Origin: Collinsella sp.
GTDB taxonomy: Bacteria; Actinomycetota; Coriobacteriia; Coriobacteriales; Coriobacteriaceae
Reading direction: 5' to 3'
NCBI GenBank assembly: GCA_018378775.1
Contig: JAGZWV010000064.1
Coordinates: forward strand, 1-7,669
DNA length: 7,669 nt
Made by a program: the position numbers and the translations under genes. The notes beneath the pieces are model-generated. The model saw only the letters and a list, made by a program, of their open reading frames with translations, was not told the origin of the DNA and searched no databases. Shown in pieces: positions 1 to 6,061 of the stretch (positions are counted from its first letter, which is position 1; each line of letters opens with the position of its first letter).

Positions 1-1
1 G

Positions 2-898
2 CTGTCCGAGTTCCTCGATACCTCGGATGAGTGGATTTTTACCCGCACGGGGATCAAGAGCCGCCACGTCTGCACCACCGAGTCACTTGACGACCTTGCC
101 GTAGCGGCGAGCGAGCGAGCACTCCAGGTGTCCGGAATCGACGCGAGCCAGCTGGATCTGATCGTCTGCTCGACGACGACGGGTGACCACCTTGTTCCCG
201 CCGAGGCGTGTGCCGTTGCTGAGCGACTAGGCGCGACGTGCCCTGCCTTCGATGTTTCGGCGGCCTGCGCCGGCTTCGTATTTGCGCTCGATGTCGCCGA
301 GGGCTATATCGCCCGCGGCCGTGCCGAGCGCGTACTTGTCGTTGCTGCCGAGCAGATGACGCGCGCGCTCGACTGGACCGACCGTACCACCTGCGTGCTC
401 TTTGGCGATGGGGCAGGAGCCGCAGTGATTGGGACTGGGGGAGACAGCCCCCTTGCCGTTGAGCTTTCGACGGCGCCCGACGTCGAGACGTTGCGCGTTC
501 CCGGTCTGGTCGGCACCTCGCCGTTTAAGGCTTCCGCAGATAGCGCGAGCGTGCTGTCCATGAATGGCCGCCGCGTGTTCAAGTTCGGCGTCAACGCCAT
601 CTGCGACACGGTCCATAAGCTTGCGAGCGATGCAGGCATTTCGGTCGAAGACATCGATCATTTTGTATTCCATCAGGCTAACGAGCGAATCCTGAGTCAG
701 GCGGTCAAGCGCCTCGGCGTGCCAGACGAGCGCGTGGTTCGAACACTGCGCGAGACCGGCAACATTTCGAGCGCCTGCATTCCCCTTGCGCTTGACCGGC
801 TGGCACGCACCGACGCACTGAATGCGGACGACACCATCGCCCTCGTTGGATTTGGCGCTGGCCTGGATATAGGTGGCTATCTGCTTCGTTGGAAGTAG
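2..898 (+). CDS. fabH: 3-oxoacyl-ACP synthase III (KAS III), 5' end missing
   Basis: FabH starts FAS II by condensing a short acyl-CoA with malonyl-ACP in the cytoplasm. The reading frame is open from base 2, and the first visible residues (LSEFLDTSDEWI) match the KAS III N-terminal region, so about 20-25 residues lie before the window. The GTG at 128 is internal, not the start. The Cys-His-Asn triad is visible: Cys in SAACAGF (codon 266-268), His in FHQANERI (codon 671-673) and Asn in ETGNISSA (codon 761-763). The C-terminal glycine motif GFGAGLDIGGYLLRW is present. The visible 298 residues plus the missing part fit the usual length of about 320. The gene heads the FAS II genes seen here; any regulator or operator upstream is out of view. 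The start unit (acetyl or branched acyl) cannot be told from the sequence. Identification is firm. Confidence 0.97.
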   Translation: MSEFLDTSDEWIFTRTGIKSRHVCTTESLDDLAVAASERALQVSGIDASQLDLIVCSTTTGDHLVPAEACAVAERLGATCPAFDVSAACAGFVFALDVAEGYIARGRAERVLVVAAEQMTRALDWTDRTTCVLFGDGAGAAVIGTGGDSPLAVELSTAPDVETLRVPGLVGTSPFKASADSASVLSMNGRRVFKFGVNAICDTVHKLASDAGISVEDIDHFVFHQANERILSQAVKRLGVPDERVVRTLRETGNISSACIPLALDRLARTDALNADDTIALVGFGAGLDIGGYLLRWK

Positions 899-919
899 TC
901 GCACATAGGAAATAAAAAC

Positions 920-930
920 GCCCCTGGGGC
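920..930 (+). other. small inverted repeat in the acpP leader
   Basis: GCCC and GGGC arms (920-923 and 927-930) flank a 3-nt loop in the 52-nt gap between fabH and acpP. The surrounding leader is A-rich. No U-tract follows, so it does not look like an intrinsic terminator. It could mark an mRNA processing or stability site, but the stem is short and may be chance. The rest of the gap shows no clear -10/-35 pair. Confidence 0.3.
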
Positions 931-936
931 ACAAAC

Positions 937-943
937 AAAGGAG
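937..943 (+). promoter_or_regulatory. strong ribosome binding site of acpP
   Basis: AAAGGAG lies 7 nt before the acpP ATG, inside an A-rich and probably unstructured leader. It is among the best Shine-Dalgarno matches in the window, which fits the high demand for acyl carrier protein. Confidence 0.8.
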
Positions 944-950
944 AACTACC

Positions 951-1187
951 ATGGCAGATCAGAAGACCTTCGAGCGCGTTTGCGACGTTATCCGTGAGAC
1001 CGCCGGCCTTGACGACGTCGAGATGAAGCCCGAGTCCACGCTCGAGGAGATTGGTCTCGACAGTCTGGGCACCGTCGAGATCCTCGTCGCCGTCGAGGAC
1101 GAGTTTGGCATCCAACTCGATACCGAGGAGAACCCCAAGACGGTCGGCGAGTTCGCCGATACGGTCGAGGCGGCATTGGAGAAGTAG
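951..1187 (+). CDS. acpP: acyl carrier protein
   Basis: This is the 78-residue acyl carrier protein that holds all growing fatty acyl chains as thioesters on a 4'-phosphopantetheine arm. The attachment site is Ser38 in the classic GLDSLGTVE motif at the start of helix II. The protein is acidic, especially across the helix II recognition face (EILVAVEDEFGIQLDTEE), as is usual for binding to basic patches on Fab enzymes. Length matches the family (about 75-80). The start is set by the AAAGGAG SD. The gene follows fabH after 52 nt and ends 2 nt before fabK, whose SD lies inside the 3' end of acpP. The activating holo-ACP synthase is not in the window. Confidence 0.97.
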   Translation: MADQKTFERVCDVIRETAGLDDVEMKPESTLEEIGLDSLGTVEILVAVEDEFGIQLDTEENPKTVGEFADTVEAALEK

Positions 1188-1189
1188 AG

Positions 1190-2134
1190 ATGCTCAAGAC
1201 TCCTCTCTGCGATCTGCTCGGCATCGAAAAGCCCGTGTTCCAGGGCGGTATGGCCTGGATTGCCGACGCCTCGTTGGCGTCCGCAGTGTCCGAGGCGGGC
1301 GGCTTGGGGATTATCGCGGCCATGAACGCCGACGCCAACTGGCTTCGCGACCAGATTCATAAGCTGCGCGCCAGGACGGATAAGCCCTTTGGCGTCAACG
1401 TCATGCTCATGAGCCCGTTTGCCGACGAGGTCGCGCAGGTCGTGATTGACGAGCGAGTGCCGGTCGTCGTGACGGGCGCCGGCAATCCTGCCAAGTACAT
1501 GAAGGCGTGGAACGAGGCGGGCATCAAGGTCATCCCGGTCGTTGCCTCGGTGGCGCTGGCGCGCCTCGTGGCACGTCGTGGAGCCACGGCGGTTGTTGCC
1601 GAGGGTACCGAATCGGGCGGCCATATTGGCGAGACCTCGACGATGGCACTGGTGCCGCAGGTCGTCGATGCGGTCGACATTCCCGTCGTGGCCGCCGGCG
1701 GTATTGCCGACGGACGCGGCGTGGCGGCCGCCTTTATGCTGGGCGCCGAAGGCGTGCAAATGGGTACACGCTTTCTGGTCGCAGACGAGTGCACCGTCTC
1801 GGAGCAGTACAAGGAGATGGTCCTGAAGGCCAACGACACTTCGACGCGTGCGACCGGTCGCTCGACGGGACATCCGGTGCGCGCCCTCAAGAGCCCCTTC
1901 ACCAACGCCTATGCCAAGAGCGAGGGTTCCGGTGCGAGTGCCGAGGAGCTCGGTGCTATGGGAACCGGTGCGCTGCGTAAGGCCGCCAAGGACGGCAACT
2001 ACGAAGAGGGTTCGTTTTTGTGTGGACAGATTGCCGGCATGGTAAACGAGCGCCAGAGCGCACGTGAAATCGTCGACGACCTGGTCGATGGTGCCGAGCG
2101 CGTCCTGAAGGGTGCGTCCGCATGGGTAGCGTAG
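1190..2134 (+). CDS. fabK: enoyl-ACP reductase II (FMN-dependent FabK)
   Basis: FabK does the last step of each elongation round, reducing trans-2-enoyl-ACP with NAD(P)H through FMN. The 314-residue protein has the TIM-barrel pattern of the FabK/nitronate monooxygenase superfamily: FQGGMAWIAD near residue 17, GVNVMLMSP near 68, EGTESGGHIG with conserved His145, the phosphate-binding AAGGIADGRG (168-176) and GAEGVQMGTRF (185-195). Related nitronate monooxygenases share this fold, but length, motifs and position inside the fab cluster favour FabK. It is unrelated to the short-chain reductase FabI; no FabI or FabV is seen in the window. The start is supported by GGAGAAG at 1178-1184, within acpP, so translation is probably coupled. 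Its last 13 nt overlap fabD. Confidence 0.95.
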   Translation: MLKTPLCDLLGIEKPVFQGGMAWIADASLASAVSEAGGLGIIAAMNADANWLRDQIHKLRARTDKPFGVNVMLMSPFADEVAQVVIDERVPVVVTGAGNPAKYMKAWNEAGIKVIPVVASVALARLVARRGATAVVAEGTESGGHIGETSTMALVPQVVDAVDIPVVAAGGIADGRGVAAAFMLGAEGVQMGTRFLVADECTVSEQYKEMVLKANDTSTRATGRSTGHPVRALKSPFTNAYAKSEGSGASAEELGAMGTGALRKAAKDGNYEEGSFLCGQIAGMVNERQSAREIVDDLVDGAERVLKGASAWVA

Positions 2135-3048
2135 CGTTTCTGTTTGCCGGTCAGGGCGCCCAGCACCCCGCGATGGGCGTCGACCTGATCGAGGCATCGC
2201 CGGCGGCCGCCGAAGTGTTTGCCATTGCCGACGAGGTGCGCCCGGGGACCAGTGAGCAGTGCCGGAGCGCCTCCAAGGAGGAGCTCTCGCAGACCGAGAA
2301 CACGCAGCCGTGCGTGTTCGTTCACGACCTGGCAGCGGCTGCCGCCCTGCGCGAGCGCGGCGTAGTACCTGCCGCCTGTGCGGGATTCTCGCTGGGCGAG
2401 GTCGCCGCGCTCACCTTTGCGGGGGCATTCGATACGCGAGCGGGTTTTGAGCTCGTGTGTGAGCGCGCGGCATTGATGGCCACGGCGGCCGAGCGTCACC
2501 CCGGCGGCATGCGCGCCGTCATCAAACTTGATGCTGCGCAAGTCGAGAACCTGGCTGCGCAGGCCGGCGAGGACTGCTGGCCGGTCAACTACAACAGTCC
2601 GCAGCAGACGGTTGTTGCCGGAGCGCCCGAGGCGCTGCAGGAGCTCGACGTCCTAGTAAAAGAGGCTGGCGGCCGCGCCATGAAGGTCGCGGTGTCGGGT
2701 GCATTTCATAGCCCCTATATGGCAGAGGCGACTGAGGGGTTGGCGACGTATATCCAAGCCGGCCACGAGCCGTCTCCGCTGCTGATTCCGGTCATGGCAA
2801 ACATGACGGCGGCGCCCTATCCGGCGGACCCGCGAGCGGCATCGGATGTCTTGGCCAACCAGGTGAGCCATGCCGTGCACTGGGTCGACACGCTGCATAC
2901 TCTGCAAGATCAGGGCATCGATACGTTTATTGAGGTCGGACCTGGCAAAACGCTGTCGGGCCTGGTCAAGCGTACGCTGAGCGACGTTCGCGTGTATTCG
3001 TGCGAAACGGCCGAGCAGGTCGCAGCTATTGCCGACGAGCTCGCATAG
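2122..3048 (+). CDS. fabD: malonyl-CoA:ACP transacylase
   Basis: FabD transfers malonyl from CoA to ACP, supplying the extender for FabH and FabF. The 308-residue length is typical. Visible motifs are FAGQGAQ at 8-14 (oxyanion-hole Gln11), the nucleophile Ser90 in AGFSLGEVAAL, Arg115 in ERAALM (binds the malonyl carboxylate), catalytic His196 in SGAFHSPYM, Gln247 in ANQVSHAV and EVGPGKTLSG at 271-280. The residue before the nucleophile is Phe89, whereas the well-known FabD elbow is GHSLG; all other key residues are intact, so I expect an active enzyme. The ATG lies inside fabK (13-nt overlap), with GAAGGGTG at 2107-2114 as a moderate SD, so translation is probably coupled. A gap of 30 nt precedes fabG. 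Confidence 0.95.
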   Translation: MGSVAFLFAGQGAQHPAMGVDLIEASPAAAEVFAIADEVRPGTSEQCRSASKEELSQTENTQPCVFVHDLAAAAALRERGVVPAACAGFSLGEVAALTFAGAFDTRAGFELVCERAALMATAAERHPGGMRAVIKLDAAQVENLAAQAGEDCWPVNYNSPQQTVVAGAPEALQELDVLVKEAGGRAMKVAVSGAFHSPYMAEATEGLATYIQAGHEPSPLLIPVMANMTAAPYPADPRAASDVLANQVSHAVHWVDTLHTLQDQGIDTFIEVGPGKTLSGLVKRTLSDVRVYSCETAEQVAAIADELA

Positions 3049-3078
3049 TCCACAGGGCTGTAACCCGAAAGGAATGAC

Positions 3079-3852
3079 ATGGGCAACTTGAACAACGGCG
3101 CGCTCGAGCGCAACGACTTACGTCGCGTGGCGCTGGTCACGGGCGGCTCGCGCGGTATCGGCCGCGCCTGCGCTGTCGGTCTGGCGGAGGACGGCTTTGA
3201 TATCGCCGTCGTCTATGCCGGCAGCGTCGATGCGGCGCGCGAGACGTGCGAAGCCTGCGAGGCCGCTGGTGCCACAGCTCGCGCATATCAATGCGACGTG
3301 GCCGATCCCGCTGCCGTCAACGCGTGCGTGGAAGCGGTCCTCAACGACTTTGGCTCCATTTGGGCGCTCGTCAACAACGCTGGCATCACCCGCGATGGCC
3401 TACTCATGCGCATGGGCGATGATGCCTTCGACCGCGTGCTCGATGTCAATCTTAAAGGAACGTTCAATACGATGCGCGCGCTCACCAAGACCTTTATGCG
3501 CCAGCGCGGCGGTTGCGTCGTCAACATGAGCTCGGTCGTGGGCCTGATGGGCAATGCAGGGCAAGCCAACTACGCTGCCTCCAAGGCGGGCGTGATCGGT
3601 CTGACCAAGGCAGTTGCGCGCGAGCTTGCGTCCCGCGGCGTACGAGTGAACGCGGTCGCCCCCGGGTTTGTCGAGACGGATATGACGGCAAAGCTCTCGG
3701 AGAAGGTGCGTGCGGCAACCGAGGAGCAGATTCCCCTAAAGCGCATGGCGCGCCCCGAGGAAGTGGCCGGCGTGGTGCGCTTTTTGGCGAGCGATGCGGC
3801 CGCTTGCATTACGGGCGAGGTCGTGCGCGTCGACGGCGGAATGGCGATGTAG
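3079..3852 (+). CDS. fabG: 3-oxoacyl-ACP reductase (SDR family)
   Basis: FabG reduces 3-oxoacyl-ACP to (R)-3-hydroxyacyl-ACP with NADPH. The 257-residue protein is a classical short-chain dehydrogenase: cofactor motif TGGSRGIG (21-28), NNAG (99-102), Asn124 in DVNLKG, catalytic Ser152 in NMSSVVG, Tyr165 and Lys169 in QANYAASKAG, and APGFVETDMT before the substrate loop. It ends in ITGEVVRVDGGMAM. About 12 residues precede the usual FabG start region; the ATG is well placed after AAAGGAA (3068-3074), so the extension is probably real. The gene is set apart by 30 nt from fabD and 39 nt from fabF and is not translationally overlapped with either. SDR paralogues are common, but the context makes FabG the clear call. 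Confidence 0.96.
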   Translation: MGNLNNGALERNDLRRVALVTGGSRGIGRACAVGLAEDGFDIAVVYAGSVDAARETCEACEAAGATARAYQCDVADPAAVNACVEAVLNDFGSIWALVNNAGITRDGLLMRMGDDAFDRVLDVNLKGTFNTMRALTKTFMRQRGGCVVNMSSVVGLMGNAGQANYAASKAGVIGLTKAVARELASRGVRVNAVAPGFVETDMTAKLSEKVRAATEEQIPLKRMARPEEVAGVVRFLASDAAACITGEVVRVDGGMAM

Positions 3853-3855
3853 AAA

Positions 3856-3877
3856 CCAGGGCCGAACAACGGCTTGG
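3856..3877 (+). other. possible hairpin in the fabG-fabF gap
   Basis: GCCG (3861-3864) and CGGC (3870-3873) form a perfect stem around an AACAA loop. Two G-U pairs and an outer CC/GG pair can extend it past one bulged A. It ends just before the fabF SD (3881-3885). No T-run follows, so it is not a typical terminator. It might stabilise or separate the downstream mRNA, or be chance. Confidence 0.35.
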
Positions 3878-3880
3878 ATG

Positions 3881-3885
3881 AGGAG
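3881..3885 (+). promoter_or_regulatory. ribosome binding site that sets the fabF start
   Basis: AGGAG stands 6 nt before the ATG at 3892 and only 3 nt before the ATG at 3889. It lies downstream of the in-frame TTG at 3874, which has no SD of its own. This favours 3892 as the fabF start. Confidence 0.7.
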
Positions 3886-3891
3886 ACCATG

Positions 3892-5139
3892 ATGGAACAG
3901 AGAGTTGCAATCACCGGCATCGGTGCCGTATCGCCGCTCGGCAATACCGCGCTTGCCACCTGGGCGGCCATGTGCGCCGGCACGTGCGGTATCGGCCCGA
4001 TCACGCACTTCGATACCGATGCGTTCGCCGTTAAAGTGGCGGCCGAGGTCAAGGGCTTTGACGGCAACGAGTACTTTGGCAAGCACGACGCCAAGCATCT
4101 CGACCCCTGTGTACAGTTTGCGATGGCGGCGTCGGATGAGGCCATGCACGATGCGGGCCTCGATGTTGAGGGCGCGGTCGATCGCGATCGCCTGGGTGTC
4201 TATGTGGGCTCGGGCGTGGGCGGCATGCAGACGCTTGTCGACAACGTCCACACGATTGCCGATCGCGGGCCTCGTCGCGCATCGCCCTACATGATTGCGA
4301 TGATGATTCCCAACATGGCTTCGGGCAACATTGCGATTCGCCATAAGGCAAAGGGCCCGACCCTGCCCGTGGTGACCGCTTGCGCGACTTCTGCCCATGC
4401 GGTGGGCGAGGCGTTCCGCGCCATCAAGCACGGCTATGCCGACGCGATCCTCGCGGGCGGCGCCGAGGCCGCCATTATCCCCGATGCCGTTGCGGGCTTT
4501 ACGTCCTGCCGTGCATTGACCACCAACCCCGATCCCGCGACGGCCTGCCGCCCGTTCGATGCAGACCGCGACGGCTTTGTGATGGGCGAGGGCGCCTGCG
4601 TGCTGGTACTCGAGAGCATGGAACATGCACGGGCCCGCGGTGCGCACATTTACGCCGAGGTCGTGGGCTACGGCAACACCGATGACGCCTACCACATCAC
4701 GAGTCCCGACCCGGATGCGGCAGGTATCGCCCGTGCGATATCGCTGGCAGTGGCCGAGGGCGACGTTAAGCCTTCCGAGGGCCTCTACATCAACGCCCAC
4801 GGCACCTCGACCAAGCTCAACGATTCGTCCGAGACGGCGGGCATCAAGCGAGCGCTCGGCGAGGATGCAGCGCGCGCCGCGCACGTCTCGTCGACCAAGT
4901 CGATGACCGGCCATATGATCGGCGCCACGGGTGCCATCGAGGTCATGGCCTGTGCCATGGCGCTCGAGCAGGGCGTGGTGCCCCCGACCATTAACTACCA
5001 CACGCCCGATCCCGCCTGCGATCTTGACTACACGCCCAATCGCGCGGTTCGCGCCGACCTTACCTGGGCGCTTTCGACCAACCTGGGCTTTGGCGGGCAC
5101 AACGCCGCCATCGCGCTGCGTAGATATACGAGGAGCTAG
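3892..5139 (+). CDS. fabF: 3-oxoacyl-ACP synthase II (KAS II)
   Basis: FabF carries out the elongating condensations, joining acyl-ACP to malonyl-ACP. The 415-residue length fits the family (about 410-415). The Cys-His-His triad and helper Lys are all present: Cys164 in VTACATSAH, His303 in NAHGTSTKLND, Lys336 in SSTKSMTGH and His341. The DPATACRPFDADRDGFVMGEG block and the C-terminal NLGFGGHN gating loop are also typical. An in-frame TTG at 3874 and an ATG at 3889 would add six or one residues, but SD spacing and the usual N-terminus (xxRVAITGIGAVSPLG) favour 3892. It opens the tight fabF-accB-fabZ-accC-accD block: its AGGAG at 5131-5135 serves accB, which starts 3 nt after the fabF stop. 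A FabB role cannot be excluded from sequence alone. Confidence 0.96.
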   Translation: MEQRVAITGIGAVSPLGNTALATWAAMCAGTCGIGPITHFDTDAFAVKVAAEVKGFDGNEYFGKHDAKHLDPCVQFAMAASDEAMHDAGLDVEGAVDRDRLGVYVGSGVGGMQTLVDNVHTIADRGPRRASPYMIAMMIPNMASGNIAIRHKAKGPTLPVVTACATSAHAVGEAFRAIKHGYADAILAGGAEAAIIPDAVAGFTSCRALTTNPDPATACRPFDADRDGFVMGEGACVLVLESMEHARARGAHIYAEVVGYGNTDDAYHITSPDPDAAGIARAISLAVAEGDVKPSEGLYINAHGTSTKLNDSSETAGIKRALGEDAARAAHVSSTKSMTGHMIGATGAIEVMACAMALEQGVVPPTINYHTPDPACDLDYTPNRAVRADLTWALSTNLGFGGHNAAIALRRYTRS

Positions 5140-5142
5140 AGC

Positions 5143-5619
5143 ATGGATTCCAAAAGACTTGCCGAGATAGCCGATGTGATGGAGGACCGCGGCCTCACGC
5201 GCGTACGCGTTGAGGAGCCCGATGGCACCGCGGTCGAACTCGAGCGCGCGAGCGCCGCGCAGCCGGTTGCCGTGCCCATGCCTATGCCGGGTGCCGTGAC
5301 TGCTCCGGCGGTGGCTCCTGTCGCCATGCCTGCCGCCGCACCGGAGCCCGCCGCGCAGGCGCCTGCCGCCGCACCGGAGCCCAAGGGCACCGAGGTGACC
5401 GCTCCCATGGTCGGCGTTTTCTATGCTGCCCCGGCGCCGGGCGACGAGCCGTTTGTGCACGTGGGCTCCAAGGTCAAGGCCGGGGAGACGCTCTGCATCA
5501 TCGAGGCCATGAAGGTTCTCAACGAGGTGACGGCAGAGGCGGATGGCGAGGTGCTCGAGATCTGCGTGGCCGACGGCGACCTCGTAGAGTTTGGCAGCTG
5601 CCTCATGAGGATCGGATAG
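5143..5619 (+). CDS. accB: biotin carboxyl carrier protein of acetyl-CoA carboxylase
   Basis: AccB (BCCP) carries biotin, which shuttles carboxylate from AccC to the AccD/AccA carboxyltransferase. The 158 residues fall into three parts: an N-terminal segment (1-36, MDSKRLAEIADVMEDRG) like that of BCCP subunits that bind biotin carboxylase, a mobile Ala/Pro/Val-rich linker (about 37-80), and a C-terminal biotinyl domain (about 83-158). The biotinylated residue is Lys124 in IIEAMKVLNEV. Length is close to E. coli AccB (156). The linker contains an exact 22-bp direct repeat encoding PAAAPEP twice. The start is fixed by the AGGAG at the end of fabF, with only 3 nt between the genes. Biotin protein ligase is not in the window. 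Confidence 0.96.
   Translation: MDSKRLAEIADVMEDRGLTRVRVEEPDGTAVELERASAAQPVAVPMPMPGAVTAPAVAPVAMPAAAPEPAAQAPAAAPEPKGTEVTAPMVGVFYAAPAPGDEPFVHVGSKVKAGETLCIIEAMKVLNEVTAEADGEVLEICVADGDLVEFGSCLMRIG
5328..5382 (+). repeat. in-frame 22-bp direct repeat in the accB linker
   Basis: The same 22 bases occur at 5328-5349 and 5361-5382, a period of 33 bp (11 codons). Both copies encode PAAAPEP (residues 63-69 and 74-80). The in-frame spacing means that gain or loss of one unit would change linker length by 11 residues without a frameshift. Confidence 0.85.
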
Positions 5620-5624
5620 GTGAT
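5618..5624 (+). promoter_or_regulatory. ribosome binding site that sets the fabZ start
   Basis: AGGTGAT, complementary to the 16S 3' end (ATCACCT), overlaps the accB stop codon and lies 4 nt before the ATG at 5629. It contains the alternative GTG start at 5620, which is therefore less likely. GAGG at 5607-5610 could still serve that GTG. Confidence 0.6.
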
Positions 5625-5628
5625 ATCC

Positions 5629-6051
5629 ATGAACAAAGAAGAGCTCAAGAAGCTGTTGCCGCATCGCGAGCCGATGCTTTTGCTCGACAAAGCCGAGCTG
5701 GTGGGCGACGAGGCCCACGGCAAGATCACGATTACGGGCGACGAGTACTTTTTGCAGGGGCATTTTCCGGGAAACCCGGTGGTCCCCGGCGTGATCCAAT
5801 GCGAGATGCTCGCCCAGAACTGCTGCGTGCTGCTGATGGGCGATGAGGAGGCGCGCGGCGCGACGCCGTTCTACACGAGTCTGGACAAGGTGCGCTTTAA
5901 GCGTCCGGTGCGCCCGGGAGACACGGTGGATCTGGTGTGCTCCATCACGCGTGCGCGCGGGCCGTTCCGCTTTGCGACGGGTACTGCGAGCGTCAACGGT
6001 GAGGTTTGCTGCCGCGCCGATATGTCTTTTGCACTCATGCACGAAAGTTAA
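5629..6051 (+). CDS. fabZ: 3-hydroxyacyl-ACP dehydratase
   Basis: FabZ dehydrates (R)-3-hydroxyacyl-ACP to trans-2-enoyl-ACP, the substrate of FabK. The 140-residue hot-dog-fold protein starts with the family signature LLPHREPMLLLD. The catalytic pair is His45 in GHFPGNPVVPG and Glu59 in VIQCEMLAQ, spaced 14 residues apart as in E. coli FabZ. I chose ATG 5629 because AGGTGAT lies just before it and MNKEELKKLLPHR is a normal FabZ N-terminus; GTG at 5620 would add only MIS. Its placement between accB and accC splits the carboxylase genes, as in streptococcal FAS II loci. No FabA-, FabM- or FabN-like isomerase is seen here, so how unsaturated chains are made cannot be told from this window. Confidence 0.95.
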   Translation: MNKEELKKLLPHREPMLLLDKAELVGDEAHGKITITGDEYFLQGHFPGNPVVPGVIQCEMLAQNCCVLLMGDEEARGATPFYTSLDKVRFKRPVRPGDTVDLVCSITRARGPFRFATGTASVNGEVCCRADMSFALMHES

Positions 6052-6057
6052 GGAAGG
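6050..6057 (+). promoter_or_regulatory. ribosome binding site that sets the accC start
   Basis: AAGGAAGG overlaps the fabZ stop codon and ends 4 nt before the accC ATG at 6062. The accC frame stays open upstream to 5843, so this SD together with the conserved MFDKVLIANRGE start decides the gene boundary. Confidence 0.75.
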
Positions 6058-6061
6058 CTTC

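Noticed and set aside
128..130. GTG at 128 as the start of fabH
   Set aside because: The frame is open to base 2, and the upstream residues (DTSDEWI, TRTGI) are conserved FabH sequence, so the gene begins before the window.
227..952. 241-codon open frame on the minus strand opposite fabH
   Set aside because: Antisense shadow of fabH with no recognisable motif and no credible SD-led start.
1190..2134. Nitronate monooxygenase instead of FabK
   Set aside because: The fold is shared, but the EGTESGGHIG motif, length and position between acpP and fabD fit FabK better.
959..2197. 412-codon open frame on the minus strand opposite acpP and fabK
   Set aside because: Same composition effect: low-complexity Arg/His/Gly-rich product, no domain, and the + strand genes are unambiguous.
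3055..3066. GGG-CTGTAA-CCC inverted repeat in the fabD-fabG gap as a regulatory hairpin
   Set aside because: Only three base pairs, cannot be extended in either direction, and no T-run follows.
3874..3876. TTG as the fabF start
   Set aside because: No SD lies before it, it sits in a possible stem, and the AGGAG downstream of it is well placed for ATG 3892.
5843..6061. Upstream extension of accC into fabZ
   Set aside because: The extension is an Arg-rich shadow of fabZ; the conserved AccC N-terminus and a strong SD point to ATG 6062.
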